In this document: positions 35,163 through 44,590 of the stretch, piece after piece
Position numbering within the stretch: the stretch's first letter is position 1
Layout of the letters: the number at the start of each line of letters is the position of its first letter
DNA from: Phascolarctobacterium faecium DSM 14760
Lineage (GTDB): Bacteria > Bacillota > Negativicutes > Acidaminococcales > Acidaminococcaceae
Direction of reading: 5' to 3'
DNA length: 64,000 nucleotides
Assembly (NCBI RefSeq): GCF_003269275.1
Contig: NZ_QLTS01000001.1
Location: 62,001 to 126,000, forward strand
Program-made: the position numbers and the translations under genes
Notes under the pieces: generated by a model
The model's database searches: none
What the model was told of the DNA's origin: nothing
The model's input: the letters and a program-made list of their open reading frames with translations, nothing else

Positions 35163-35210
35163 ATTTATGTCTCCTTTGCATTCATACTGCTAAGTAAAGG
35201 GGCATCAAAA

Positions 35211-36452
35211 TCACTGTAAATCAAGCATCTTAATATTCTCTATGAGTTCTTTAGAAGCTGGTTGTTCTGTATTTCTAAGAGTGGATGTATAAACTACAAG
35301 ACCACCTTTTTTCTTTGTAAAGAAAATTCTGCCGGTATTGTCGAAATCTTTTTTATCTTTTAAATTAAATGATAGATCGAAATTTATATATCCTATTTTA
35401 GGAGTAATATTGACATCAAAATCAAACTTACTGTTTTTATAGTAGCGGCTGCTTTCAATATAGTTTTTTAGCTCTGAAAACAACAACTGCATCTCTGCTT
35501 TAGTAGCTTCTGGATTTTCTAAATAAGCAGCTGTCTCAAATTCTTTTGTTTCACAGGAAACTGACCATACGCTTTCTGTTAGTAAATCCATCCATGACGC
35601 TATATTTTCTTCGGAAACATTATCAGCTATTTTCTCTTTATCTAAGTCATTCGCTTCCAAATTTTGAGTTTTTTCCTTAATTTTTTCCAAGGTTTCCAAC
35701 GGTAAGGCAAAAGTCAAACAAGCTTTCGGATTATCAGAAAAGTAACTTTGAACATAATACCAATTTTCAGGAAGATCAAATCTAAATTTTCCTATTTTAT
35801 CAGTGTAAATTAATGTATTAGTATTTGCAGAAGGTTTTGTTATTAACACACCTTTTCGATACTCGTTACGTACTGATTCAGCTGATACTTCAGACTCTTT
35901 TTGGCTGTTTAAGACTTTGGTACTGATTACGTATAATCTGTTATTTGCAGAAAGCAAATCGATTGAACATAAATATGAATTTTTATCCTTAATTTCGTTT
36001 TCCATATTTTCAGTAAACTGCATATTTAAACTTTTTCTGCCATGGATTTTTTGAGTTTGAATATTAAAAGCAACATCATTGGGCAGCTGTTTAATAAAAG
36101 GTTTATCTGAAGGCCAGTAGAGAACAGGATCCAATAATTTAAGACTGGCTTTTTGAGGATCAATACCAGAACGTTCCAATAATTCAATTGCCGTATAATC
36201 ATCATTAAAAGCATCTGTAGTGAAATTTTCTTCTAATAAATCTGATGCCTGTTTTTGATTCAGGCTATAAACGTAAATAAAATTACCATTAGGCTGCATT
36301 CCACCATAAAAATTTTTACTTACAATGTTTATTTCCTGTTGTGGTATGTTTATTTTAAAGCCAGCTTCAGGATTACGATATTCTTTTGCATAACCGATAT
36401 TTAGTAATGACAATTGAATTAACAGGGATAGAAATATCAAGAATTTTATCAC
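35211..36452 (-). CDS. Secreted paralogue A, function unknown
   Basis: A 413-residue exported protein: an N-terminal signal peptide (about 22 residues, cleavage near GYA), then YRNPEAGFKINIP, INIVSKNFYGG and, near residue 215, FRFDLPENWYYVQS followed by LTFALPLETLEKIKE. The same ordered blocks occur in paralogue B, so these arose by tandem duplication. They resemble proteins whose soluble beta-rich domain is attached to a membrane or wall, but I name no function. It begins 17 bases downstream of pduL, so the three probably form one transcript. AGGTGG precedes the ATG. Confidence 0.65.
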   Translation of the reverse strand: MIKFLIFLSLLIQLSLLNIGYAKEYRNPEAGFKINIPQQEINIVSKNFYGGMQPNGNFIYVYSLNQKQASDLLEENFTTDAFNDDYTAIELLERSGIDPQKASLKLLDPVLYWPSDKPFIKQLPNDVAFNIQTQKIHGRKSLNMQFTENMENEIKDKNSYLCSIDLLSANNRLYVISTKVLNSQKESEVSAESVRNEYRKGVLITKPSANTNTLIYTDKIGKFRFDLPENWYYVQSYFSDNPKACLTFALPLETLEKIKEKTQNLEANDLDKEKIADNVSEENIASWMDLLTESVWSVSCETKEFETAAYLENPEATKAEMQLLFSELKNYIESSRYYKNSKFDFDVNITPKIGYINFDLSFNLKDKKDFDNTGRIFFTKKKGGLVVYTSTLRNTEQPASKELIENIKMLDLQ

Positions 36453-36468
36453 TTTACCACCTCGTTAA

Positions 36469-37041
36469 TTATTTTGTAATAATTTCAACCATCATACCAC
36501 TGTCTAAATTGCATGCATTAGCTTCGTCAGTATCAATATGTACTTCATCAGCATTCCCTTCACCGGCACGCACTAAAACATTATTCATAATTAAAGCACG
36601 TTCTCCATTTGTTTGGATAGAAACGATATCGCCATCTTTTAAACCATATGTTTCTGCTGTTTCAGGATATAAATGGATATGCCGTGCAGCTATAATAACA
36701 CCTTCTGTAATTTCTACTTCACCTTTAGGTCCTACTAATTTTCCTCCAGCAGATTCTTTAATATCTCCAGAATTTCGAATTGGAGGATTCAGACCTACTT
36801 TTCTGGCATCAGTAAAAGATAGCTCCAGTTGTGTATATTTACGCAAAGGACCGATGATCCTTAATTTCATCTCACCTTTAGCAGTTACTAAAGTAATCTG
36901 CTCTTCCGAAGAATACTGTCCCGGTTGTCCAATATATTTTTTTGGGTGTAATTCAGACCCTTCACCAAATAAAATGTTCATATGCTCGCGGCATAAATGA
37001 GCATGACGTGCAGAAACTCCTAATACTAACGGAAATTGCAT
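36469..37041 (-). CDS. pduL: PduL-type phosphotransacylase
   Basis: Interconverts acyl-CoA and acyl phosphate (propionyl- or acetyl-) with zinc at the active site. The 190-residue protein has both PduL half-domains: VSARHAHL with a His pair near the N-terminus, then VGPKGEVEITEGVIIAARHIHLYPE in the second half; conserved His ligands are visible. It has no N-terminal encapsulation peptide and no microcompartment genes are near, so it is a cytosolic enzyme probably making ATP with an acyl kinase. The start at ATG 37041 has GAGGTG six bases upstream. Confidence 0.9.
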   Translation of the reverse strand: MQFPLVLGVSARHAHLCREHMNILFGEGSELHPKKYIGQPGQYSSEEQITLVTAKGEMKLRIIGPLRKYTQLELSFTDARKVGLNPPIRNSGDIKESAGGKLVGPKGEVEITEGVIIAARHIHLYPETAETYGLKDGDIVSIQTNGERALIMNNVLVRAGEGNADEVHIDTDEANACNLDSGMMVEIITK

Positions 37042-37164
37042 TTTATTCACCTCGAAGAAAATTTTTTAATATAAAACTTATCTTACTTATTTTAACATAT
37101 CATAGAAGTTTTTACCATTCTGAAGTTAAGTAAAATAAAAACAAATATGAATAGAAAATTAAAA

Positions 37165-37190
37165 ATATCCGGCAAATTTTTGCCGGATAT
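37165..37190 (-). terminator. Terminator of the MTA salvage-nfn operon
   Basis: A 12-base inverted repeat (37165-37176 with 37179-37190) precedes a T run on the - strand, 39 bases after the nfnB stop. Confidence 0.88.
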
Positions 37191-37228
37191 TTTATACGGT
37201 TATTATTATCAGAGAAAGAAATTTTTAA

Positions 37229-38620
37229 TTAATGTTTTGACAAATATTCATCAATTGCCAGAGCTGCTTTTTTACCGGCTCCCATAGCAGAAATTACTGT
37301 TGCCGCACCAGTAACTATATCGCCACCGGCAAAAACACCAGGAATAGATGTAGCACCTTCTTCATTAGCAACAATATTGCCGCGTTTATTAGTTTCCAGT
37401 TCAGGTGTTGTTTGTTTGAGTAAAGGATTAGGCCCTTGGCCTATCGCCATAACTACCATATCAACATCAAGAACATATTCTGAACCTTTGATTTCTACAG
37501 GAGAGCGCCGTCCTGATGCATCAGGTTCACCAAGTTCCATTTTTATACATTCCATACCATTAACCCAGCCCTTATCATTTCCGAGAATACGGGTAGGATT
37601 ATTGAGCAGTCTCAGTTCAATGCCTTCCTCTTTAGCATGGCCTATCTCTTCTTTGCGAGCCGGCATTTCGTCTTCGCTACGGCGATAAACTATATATACC
37701 TGTTCAGCGCCAAGACGTTTTGCTGTACGCGCGGCATCCATAGCAACGTTTCCAGCACCGACAACGGCAACATTTTTACCTACATATACAGGAGTTGCAA
37801 CATTAGGAAATTGGTATGCACGCATTAAATTAACTCTAGTAAGAAATTCATTTGCAGAATAGACTCCATTTAAATTTTCGCCATCTATATGCATGAAATG
37901 TGGCAATCCAGCACCTGTACCTACATAAACGGCACTGAATCCTTCTTCATCCATTAATTCTTTGATGGTGAAGGTTCTGCCAATGACGGCATTAGGGATT
38001 ATTTTTACCCCCAAATCTTTTAAGGCGTCAATTTCGTGTTTTACAATTTCTTTCGGCAAGCGAAATTGTGGAATACCATACATTAAAACTCCACCTGGAG
38101 CATGAAGAGCCTCATACATAGTAACATCATAGCCCATTTTCGCAAGATCTCCTGCAGCTGTTAAACCTGAAGGACCACTGCCAACAATTGCTATCTTTTT
38201 ATCTTTTGATGAATCTATATCAGTTTTGGTGATATCAATTCCCTGCTCACGAGCATAATCTGCAACAAAGCGTTCGAGACGTCCGATAGCAACGGATTCT
38301 CCTTTGATACCTAAAACGCATTTACTTTCACACTGATTTTCCTGAGGACAAACGCGTCCGCAAACAGCTGGTAAACTATTTTTACGTTTCAGGATAGTTA
38401 TAGCTTCATTTAATTTACTTTGAGCAATAGCTTGAATAAAAGCTGGTATTTCTACATTAACCGGACAACCTTCAACGCAGCGCGGTTTAGGACAATTTAA
38501 GCAACGCTGTGCTTCATCGATAGCAGTTGCCATATCATAACCAAGCGCTACCTCTTCAAAATTTTTATTTCTTATATCAGCCGGTTGTTCCGGCATAGGA
38601 TTTCTCATTCCTCCACGCAT
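37229..38620 (-). CDS. nfnB: NfnB/GltA-like NADPH-binding subunit of the Nfn transhydrogenase
   Basis: Electron-bifurcating ferredoxin:NADP oxidoreductase, large subunit, with two [4Fe-4S] and an FAD. The N-terminus holds the cluster Cys (CLNCPKPRCVEGCPV and CGRVCPQENQCESKC), then a Rossmann FAD motif GSGPSGLTAAG, an NADPH motif GAGNVAMDAARTAKRLG, and a C-terminal GVFAGGD segment. The sequence also fits glutamate synthase small subunit; the direct partnership with an NfnA-like subunit decides for Nfn. ATG at 38620 has GGAGGT eight bases upstream. It overlaps the end of nfnA. Confidence 0.88.
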   Translation of the reverse strand: MRGGMRNPMPEQPADIRNKNFEEVALGYDMATAIDEAQRCLNCPKPRCVEGCPVNVEIPAFIQAIAQSKLNEAITILKRKNSLPAVCGRVCPQENQCESKCVLGIKGESVAIGRLERFVADYAREQGIDITKTDIDSSKDKKIAIVGSGPSGLTAAGDLAKMGYDVTMYEALHAPGGVLMYGIPQFRLPKEIVKHEIDALKDLGVKIIPNAVIGRTFTIKELMDEEGFSAVYVGTGAGLPHFMHIDGENLNGVYSANEFLTRVNLMRAYQFPNVATPVYVGKNVAVVGAGNVAMDAARTAKRLGAEQVYIVYRRSEDEMPARKEEIGHAKEEGIELRLLNNPTRILGNDKGWVNGMECIKMELGEPDASGRRSPVEIKGSEYVLDVDMVVMAIGQGPNPLLKQTTPELETNKRGNIVANEEGATSIPGVFAGGDIVTGAATVISAMGAGKKAALAIDEYLSKH

Positions 38621-39447
38621 TTGCAATGACCTCCGCAGCTATATTCAAGCATTTCCTGACCTTTATACATTTGCTGACGCTGAACAAGATTAGCAAAATC
38701 TACTAAATGTGCGTCAAATTCCGGGCCGTCAACACATGCAAATTTATTTTCATCCCCTACCCTGACACGACACCCACCGCACATTCCGGTTCCGTCAACC
38801 ATAATAGTATTTAAACTTGCAGTAGTCGGAGTTCCATAGGGTCGGGTAGTTTCTGCAACATTCTTCATCATAATAACAGGTCCAATAGCCAAGACTAAAT
38901 CAATTTTTTCACCGGCTTCAAGCATTGCTTTCAGAGGATCTGTAACAAAGCCTTTCTGACCAGCACTTCCATCATCAGTAGTAATAATCAATTCATCACT
39001 GACAGCTTCCATTTTTTCTTTAAAAATAATCAGATCTTTATTGCGGGCACCGATAATAGAAATGACTTTATTACCCAATTTATGATAAGCACGAGCAATG
39101 GGATAAACCGGTGCAACGCCGATACCGCCACCAACGCAAACAACAGTACCGAATTTACCCATATGTGAAGGCATTCCTAATGGGCCAAGAACATCTAAAA
39201 TTTCATCACCAACAATAAAAGTTTCACAAAGATGTGTTGTAGTATTGCCTACTGTTTGCACAATCAAAGTTATTGTCCCTTTTTCACGATCAAAATCAGC
39301 TATAGTCAAAGGGATACGTTCGCTGTTTTCATCTGTACGAATCATAACAAATTGACCGGGTTGGCATTTATGAGCTATCATTGGCGCTTCAATAATAAAT
39401 TCATAAACAGCAGGTGCTAAATTGTTTTTTACAAGTATTTTTGCCAC
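38605..39447 (-). CDS. nfnA: NfnA-like small subunit (ferredoxin/NAD side, FAD and [2Fe-2S])
   Basis: The NAD(H)-binding subunit of Nfn; homologues are also annotated as sulfide dehydrogenase subunit or PyrK-like. It contains an FAD-binding fold (PLTIADFDR), an NAD motif (GGGIGVAPVYPI), and C-terminal Cys for a [2Fe-2S] centre (CGGCRVRVGDENKFACVDGPEF). 280 residues. The GTG at 39447 has AGGAG eight bases upstream. It lies 18 bases after mtaD and is probably in the methylthioadenosine-salvage transcript. Confidence 0.88.
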   Translation of the reverse strand: MAKILVKNNLAPAVYEFIIEAPMIAHKCQPGQFVMIRTDENSERIPLTIADFDREKGTITLIVQTVGNTTTHLCETFIVGDEILDVLGPLGMPSHMGKFGTVVCVGGGIGVAPVYPIARAYHKLGNKVISIIGARNKDLIIFKEKMEAVSDELIITTDDGSAGQKGFVTDPLKAMLEAGEKIDLVLAIGPVIMMKNVAETTRPYGTPTTASLNTIMVDGTGMCGGCRVRVGDENKFACVDGPEFDAHLVDFANLVQRQQMYKGQEMLEYSCGGHCKCVEE

Positions 39448-39474
39448 TCTCGTCACTCCTAAAGTTTTTTTGCT

Positions 39475-40761
39475 TTATCTAGTTAAGCGATGGCCTCGCA
39501 TATTGGCCTCCGCATAAATTTTTTCTACATCCATTTCCAACAGTTCGCCATTTTTCATTAAAACTTTACCGTTGACAATAACTGTATCAGCATCAGTTGC
39601 GCTTGCAGCATAAACCAGTAAAGAAACACGATCATGGCGTGGATACCAATAAGGCTTCTGCATATCGTAAAGAACAATATCAGCTTTCTGACCTACCTCA
39701 ATTTCTCCTACATCAGTAAATCCCAAAGCCGAAGCACCTTGTTTAGTTGCCAATTTTAAAGCTTCCTGGGCGGGAATAAGCAATGGATCACCGCTTATTC
39801 CTTTATGAAGCATAGCTGCCAGACGGCACTCTTCTAAAAGATCCAAATTATTATTGCTGGAAGTTCCATCAGTACCTAAACCGACTATAATACCACGTTT
39901 AAGCATTGCCGGCACTGGAGCAATACCGCTGGCCAGCTTTAGATTGCTCTGCGGATTATGTGCTACACGGACTTTTTTATCAGCCATTATATCCAAGTCT
40001 GCTTCACTTACATGCACGCAATGTGCAGCTAAAGTTCCGCAATCAAACATATCTAAACTATTCATTAGTTTTATAGGTGTCATATTGTGCTCTTTTACAC
40101 AATCACTTACTTCTCCTGCCGTTTCACATAAATGCATATGAATTTCCGCATTCAATTCACCGGCTTTAGCTACAACTTTCTTTAAATATGAGACAGGACA
40201 AGTATAGGGAGCATGAGGACCAAACATTACTCTAATACGGCCATCAGCTTTTCCATGCCAGTTTTTAAAAAGCATTTCATTATCCTGCAGTTTTTCATCA
40301 GCATCTGGTGTAAGTCCAACCAGACCACGGCTTAAAGAAGCACGAATACCAGTTTCATTCACTGCCTGGGCAACTTTATCCATTGCAAAATACATATCTG
40401 CAAAACATGTAGTTCCTGTTTTAAGCATTTCTGCGATTGAAAGCATTGTGCCCCAATAGATATCTTCATCATTTAATCCCGCTTCTGCAGGCCAGATTTT
40501 ATTTTGCAGCCAGTCCATCAATACCATATCGTCTGCGTAACTGCGCAATAAAGTCATAGCAGCATGTGTATGAGTGTTTACCAGACCAGGCACTGCAATC
40601 TTATCAGAAGCATTGATTATTTCGGCATTTTCAAAACCTGTCGGCATTTCTTTACTGATAACACTGATAGTGTCATTATCAATGCCTAAAAAATATTTTT
40701 CGTTATCGGGAGCAGAAATTATTTCTACATTTTTTATTAGTAATTTACTCAAGTACTTCAT
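39475..40761 (-). CDS. mtaD: 5-methylthioadenosine/S-adenosylhomocysteine deaminase
   Basis: An amidohydrolase that deaminates the adenine of methylthioadenosine or SAH. The 428-residue protein has the metal motif HTHAAM (VNTHTH near residue 61-65), a MHLCETAGEV segment with substrate-binding His/Glu, HCVHV, and GLGTDGTSSNN. It overlaps the class II aldolase gene by 17 bases, implying coupling. Its role beside ahcY and mtnP is to route both SAM by-products, either through hydrolysis/phosphorolysis or deamination. Confidence 0.9.
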   Translation of the reverse strand: MKYLSKLLIKNVEIISAPDNEKYFLGIDNDTISVISKEMPTGFENAEIINASDKIAVPGLVNTHTHAAMTLLRSYADDMVLMDWLQNKIWPAEAGLNDEDIYWGTMLSIAEMLKTGTTCFADMYFAMDKVAQAVNETGIRASLSRGLVGLTPDADEKLQDNEMLFKNWHGKADGRIRVMFGPHAPYTCPVSYLKKVVAKAGELNAEIHMHLCETAGEVSDCVKEHNMTPIKLMNSLDMFDCGTLAAHCVHVSEADLDIMADKKVRVAHNPQSNLKLASGIAPVPAMLKRGIIVGLGTDGTSSNNNLDLLEECRLAAMLHKGISGDPLLIPAQEALKLATKQGASALGFTDVGEIEVGQKADIVLYDMQKPYWYPRHDRVSLLVYAASATDADTVIVNGKVLMKNGELLEMDVEKIYAEANMRGHRLTR

Positions 40762-41431
40762 CTCCCTTTTCTATTTGGCGTTTAGAATAATGCTGCTTGT
40801 AGAAATCATGCATTATAGCAATGTCTGATTCCGGTAATAATTTAGCACCGCCCATAGTTTCACAAATACAATAAATATGTGCTGCTTTCTCAACTATTTC
40901 AGCAGCCATTAAAGCAGTTTCTAAAGAATTTCCCCAGCATACAACTCCATGGTTAGCTAGTAATGCAGCTTTTTTATTTTGTAAAGCTATTAAGGCATTT
41001 TCAGCTAATACTTTTGTTCCCGGTAACGCATATTCGGCAACGTCCACACTACCGCCTATTATTTGCACCAGATCTTCAATTAACGCCGGTATCGATCTAT
41101 GCAGCGCAGCGCAGGCACTGGCATAAACACTATGTGTATGAACTATGGCTTGTGCTGCAGGTATAGCATTATAGATTGCCAGATGCAGAGGTGTTTCTGA
41201 TGAAGGAATCAAAGCTCCCTTTATTTTATTACCTTGCATATCCACAACAACAATATCTTCAGTATTTAAGCTGTCATAACTACGTCCAGATGGTGTTATT
41301 GCACAACGTGAAGTATCTATTTTTATACTTAGGTTTCCCCAAGATCCTGCAATCATTTTTTGCTCGACCATTTTTATGCCTGCAGTAACTATTTGTCTAC
41401 GAGCCGCATCAATAATGAGATCATCCTGCAA
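40745..41431 (-). CDS. Class II aldolase-family protein, probable methylthioribulose-1-phosphate aldolase
   Basis: A 228-residue fuculose-phosphate-aldolase-type enzyme. Zinc ligands are visible: Glu in PSSETPLH, the HTHS pair (with VYASA) and a later His in LLANHGVV; GNLS binds phosphate. In the same family MtnB dehydrates and the Ald2 type cleaves methylthioribulose-1-phosphate to DHAP and methylthioacetaldehyde. No mtnC/mtnD/mtnX genes are present here, which favours aldolase over MtnB, but it is inference. TTG at 41431 is preferred to GTG at 41440 because AAAGGA is ten bases before the TTG and adjacent to the GTG. Confidence 0.8.
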   Translation of the reverse strand: MQDDLIIDAARRQIVTAGIKMVEQKMIAGSWGNLSIKIDTSRCAITPSGRSYDSLNTEDIVVVDMQGNKIKGALIPSSETPLHLAIYNAIPAAQAIVHTHSVYASACAALHRSIPALIEDLVQIIGGSVDVAEYALPGTKVLAENALIALQNKKAALLANHGVVCWGNSLETALMAAEIVEKAAHIYCICETMGGAKLLPESDIAIMHDFYKQHYSKRQIEKGDEVLE

Positions 41432-41445
41432 GATTAACACTTCCT

Positions 41446-42690
41446 TTAGGCCTGGTGCAGATATGTTTCCTGTTCCTGCGTTAACTTATCAATACCTACA
41501 CCCATAGCTTGTAATTTAAGCGCAGCAATTTCTGTATTCAACTCTTCTGGTAAAACATAAAGTTTATTTTCAAGTTCATTTTTATGTTCCAACAGATATT
41601 TCATTGCTAAAAACTGCATCGCAAAAGAAAGATCCATTACTTCTACAGGGTGTCCATCGCCGCAGGCCAGATTTACAAGACGGCCTTCTCCCAATAAATT
41701 TATTTTGCGGCCATTTGACATCGTAAAAGTTCTGATATTTTTTCTAACCTCATACGACGGTTCTACAGTTAATTCTTCAAGATGTTTGATGTTTATTTCA
41801 ACATCGAAATGACCAGCATTGCTAAGAATGGCTCCATCTTTCATAACAGCAAAATGTTCTTTTGTGATAACATCTTTACAGCCGGTAACGGTAACAAAGA
41901 AATCGCCATATTTAGCAGCTTCCTGCATAGGCATTACTCTGAACCCATCAAAAACAGCTTCTATCCCTTTAATAGGGTCTATTTCAGTAACTATAACATT
42001 AGCTCCTAATCCTTTAGCACGCATTGCTACACCTTTGCCGCACCAGCCATAACCAGCAACGACTACTGTTTTTCCTGCAACAGAAAGGTTTGTAGTGCGC
42101 ATAATACCATCCCAAGAAGATTGGCCAGTGCCATAACGATTATCGAAAAGATATTTGCAATAAGCATCATTAACTGCAATCATGGGGAAAGCCAACTTAC
42201 CGTTATTGGATAAAGCCTTTAAACGATGCACGCCAGTAGTAGTTTCTTCGCTGCCGCCAATAAGTTTGGCAACCAAATTTTTGCGTTCACCGTGCAGCAT
42301 ATTGACAAGATCCCCGCCATCATCAATGATAAGATCAGGCTCAACATCTAATGCTTTGCTGAGATACATATCGTATTCTTTATCAGTACAGTTATGGGTT
42401 GCAAAAACAGTAACACCGCTATCAGCTAACGCTGCAGCTACATCATCCTGAGTAGACAGCGGATTGCTGCCGGTTACCACTACATTAGCGCCAGCATTTT
42501 TGAGTACTTGGGCCAAATATGCAGTTTTCGCTTCTAAATGAATGGTAACTACCATATTCAAACCATTAAAAATTTGATTTTTACTATATTTTTCATTAAG
42601 AATATTGAGCAAAGGCATATGCTCCTTTACCCAAGAGATTTTTTGCTTTCCGGATGGTGCTAAAGCTATATCACGAATCATACTTTCCAT
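41446..42690 (-). CDS. ahcY: Adenosylhomocysteinase
   Basis: Hydrolyses S-adenosylhomocysteine to homocysteine and adenosine, using bound NAD. The 414-residue protein has DDGGDLVNM, NDAYCKYLFDNRYGTGQS, the Rossmann GYGWCGKGVAMRAKGLGA and the substrate-linked C-terminal HPVEVMDLSFA. It lacks the short insertion of longer eukaryotic forms, as is normal for many bacteria and archaea. Two possible starts (Met1, Met4) lie close together; the first is given. It sits between mtnA and the aldolase, so SAH and methylthioadenosine recycling are joined. Confidence 0.95.
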   Translation of the reverse strand: MESMIRDIALAPSGKQKISWVKEHMPLLNILNEKYSKNQIFNGLNMVVTIHLEAKTAYLAQVLKNAGANVVVTGSNPLSTQDDVAAALADSGVTVFATHNCTDKEYDMYLSKALDVEPDLIIDDGGDLVNMLHGERKNLVAKLIGGSEETTTGVHRLKALSNNGKLAFPMIAVNDAYCKYLFDNRYGTGQSSWDGIMRTTNLSVAGKTVVVAGYGWCGKGVAMRAKGLGANVIVTEIDPIKGIEAVFDGFRVMPMQEAAKYGDFFVTVTGCKDVITKEHFAVMKDGAILSNAGHFDVEINIKHLEELTVEPSYEVRKNIRTFTMSNGRKINLLGEGRLVNLACGDGHPVEVMDLSFAMQFLAMKYLLEHKNELENKLYVLPEELNTEIAALKLQAMGVGIDKLTQEQETYLHQA

Positions 42691-42698
42691 AGTTAATA

Positions 42699-43769
42699 TT
42701 AGTCCTCCTCTTGCAGTATTTTCTGCAATTTTTTTATATTTTCTATATATGGCGCAGATATAACACCATATTCTGTAATAATGCCGGTAATCAGTTCTCC
42801 CGGAGTGACGTCAAAAGCAGGATTAAAAACATTCACCTGCTGTGGTGCTGTTACCACACTATGAAGCAATCGTACTTCGTCAGCAGAACGTTCTTCAATA
42901 GGGATCTGTTTGCCAGTTTCTAAAGTAAAATCAAAAGTACTGATCGGTGCAGCAATATAAAATGGTATCTGATGATATTTTGCAGCCAATGCCACTCCAT
43001 AAGTACCGATTTTATTTGCCGTATCACCATTGGCAGCAATTCTATCTGCGCCGACTATAACAGAGTCTATATGTTGAGTTTGCATAACCCAGGCTGCCAT
43101 ATTGTCGGTAATCAAAGTAACAGGAATATTATCTTCTATTAATTCCCAGGCTGTTAAACGCGCCCCCTGTAATAACGGTCGTGTCTCATCTGCGTATACC
43201 ATCTCCAGCCGTCCATCTAAAAAAGCTTGTCTGACAACCCCCAAGGCAGTTCCCCATCCACAGGTAGCTAAAGCTCCTGCATTACAATGCGTGAGTATTC
43301 TGGCTTGCTGCGGCAATAATGCGGCCCCATAGATACCAATCCTTCTATTGACTTCAATATCCTCCTGATAAATTTTACAGGCTAAATTTCCCAATGAAGT
43401 TTCAATAGCTTTTAAAGATTGCTGTGCATTTATCATAGCAACAGCATGTTTATATATTTTTTCAACTGCCCAACCAAGATTAACTGCTGTCGGGCGAGTA
43501 GAAAGCAAAAAGTTTTTTATTTTTTTGAACTCTATTAAAAGAGTTTCCTGGCTGAAATCAGCATATCTTGATGCAAGCTCCTGCCATCCTAATACCATTC
43601 CAAAGGCCGCAGCCGCACCAATAGCAGGTGCTCCTCGTACTTCCAAACGTTTTATTGCTTCTCCTACTCTACGGTAATCTTTACAAAGAATAGTTATAAT
43701 TTCTGATGGCAGCTTCGTCTGATCTAATAAAAGCAGGCTCTGTCCCTGCCATTCCATAGTTTTAACCAT
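42699..43769 (-). CDS. mtnA: S-methyl-5-thioribose-1-phosphate isomerase
   Basis: Converts methylthioribose-1-phosphate to methylthioribulose-1-phosphate, an eIF2B-like enzyme. The 356-residue protein has RGAPAIGAAAAFG, the catalytic Cys in LTHCNAGALAT, and the general-acid Asp in VGADRIAANGD. The start ATG at 43769 has AAGGAG nine bases upstream; an earlier in-frame start would overlap mtnP. It receives the product of MtnP, which is encoded just upstream, and its own product would feed the class II aldolase. Confidence 0.95.
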   Translation of the reverse strand: MVKTMEWQGQSLLLLDQTKLPSEIITILCKDYRRVGEAIKRLEVRGAPAIGAAAAFGMVLGWQELASRYADFSQETLLIEFKKIKNFLLSTRPTAVNLGWAVEKIYKHAVAMINAQQSLKAIETSLGNLACKIYQEDIEVNRRIGIYGAALLPQQARILTHCNAGALATCGWGTALGVVRQAFLDGRLEMVYADETRPLLQGARLTAWELIEDNIPVTLITDNMAAWVMQTQHIDSVIVGADRIAANGDTANKIGTYGVALAAKYHQIPFYIAAPISTFDFTLETGKQIPIEERSADEVRLLHSVVTAPQQVNVFNPAFDVTPGELITGIITEYGVISAPYIENIKKLQKILQEED

Positions 43770-43782
43770 TTTTACAGGCTCC

Positions 43783-44580
43783 TTATAAAGTAAAACCACC
43801 AAATTCAGTCATACACTGCGGGCATCCACACTCCATACTATCAGCTTCATTAGCAGCAATAAAGGCGCTGATAAGCTGTTCCATATTTTTAATACTTTTA
43901 TCCATAGCTTCAACTACTTCACTGTGAGAAAGAGGTGTCGGAGAAATTCCGGCAGCCATATTAGTAACTATGGAACAATTTGTATAACACATTTCTGCTT
44001 CTCTGGCCAGCAAGGATTCCGGCATATTAGTCATACCAACGAGGTCACCGCCCAACATTGCAAACATTTTTATTTCAGCAGCAGTTTCAAAGCGAGGTCC
44101 CTCAGTACATACATAGCAGCCTTTTTTATGAAAAATAATATCTGTTTTATATAAACAATTAATTACTTTGTCTCGTAATCTTGGACAGTAAGGATTGGTA
44201 AAATCAACATGAGCGACACCACGTTCTGGATTGTCGTAAAAAGTATTGATACGGCTTTTCGTAAAATCTAAAACCTGATCACATACAACGAAATGTCCGG
44301 GTTCCATATCAGGATTTAAAGATCCAACTGCAGTAGTCGCAAAAATTTCTTCTGTACCGAGACTTTTCAGTGCCCAGATATTTGCACGATAGTTTACTTT
44401 ATGCGGAGCTGTTTTATGTCCCACACCATGACGGGTAATGAAAATTACCTGATTGCCGCACATTGTTCCAATATTACATAAAGCTGCTCCATAAGGAGTT
44501 TGAATCACCTTTTCCTCAAAACATTGTAACGTTTCCGGACTATAGATTCCTGTTCCACCTATGATTGCTATTTTACGCAT
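43783..44580 (-). CDS. mtnP: S-methyl-5'-thioadenosine phosphorylase
   Basis: Phosphorolyses methylthioadenosine to adenine and methylthioribose-1-phosphate. The 265-residue protein has the N-terminal IIGGTGIYSPE phosphate loop, TRHGVGHK, TAVGSLNPDM, ETAAEIKMFAMLGGDLVGMTN with the substrate-facing Met, and a conserved Asn-Met-Ala segment (SIVTNMAAG). A MtnP over purine-nucleoside-phosphorylase call rests on the operon. The GGAGG upstream overlaps the 3' end of the HAD gene. Confidence 0.92.
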   Translation of the reverse strand: MRKIAIIGGTGIYSPETLQCFEEKVIQTPYGAALCNIGTMCGNQVIFITRHGVGHKTAPHKVNYRANIWALKSLGTEEIFATTAVGSLNPDMEPGHFVVCDQVLDFTKSRINTFYDNPERGVAHVDFTNPYCPRLRDKVINCLYKTDIIFHKKGCYVCTEGPRFETAAEIKMFAMLGGDLVGMTNMPESLLAREAEMCYTNCSIVTNMAAGISPTPLSHSEVVEAMDKSIKNMEQLISAFIAANEADSMECGCPQCMTEFGGFTL

Positions 44581-44590
44581 ATTGTCCTCC

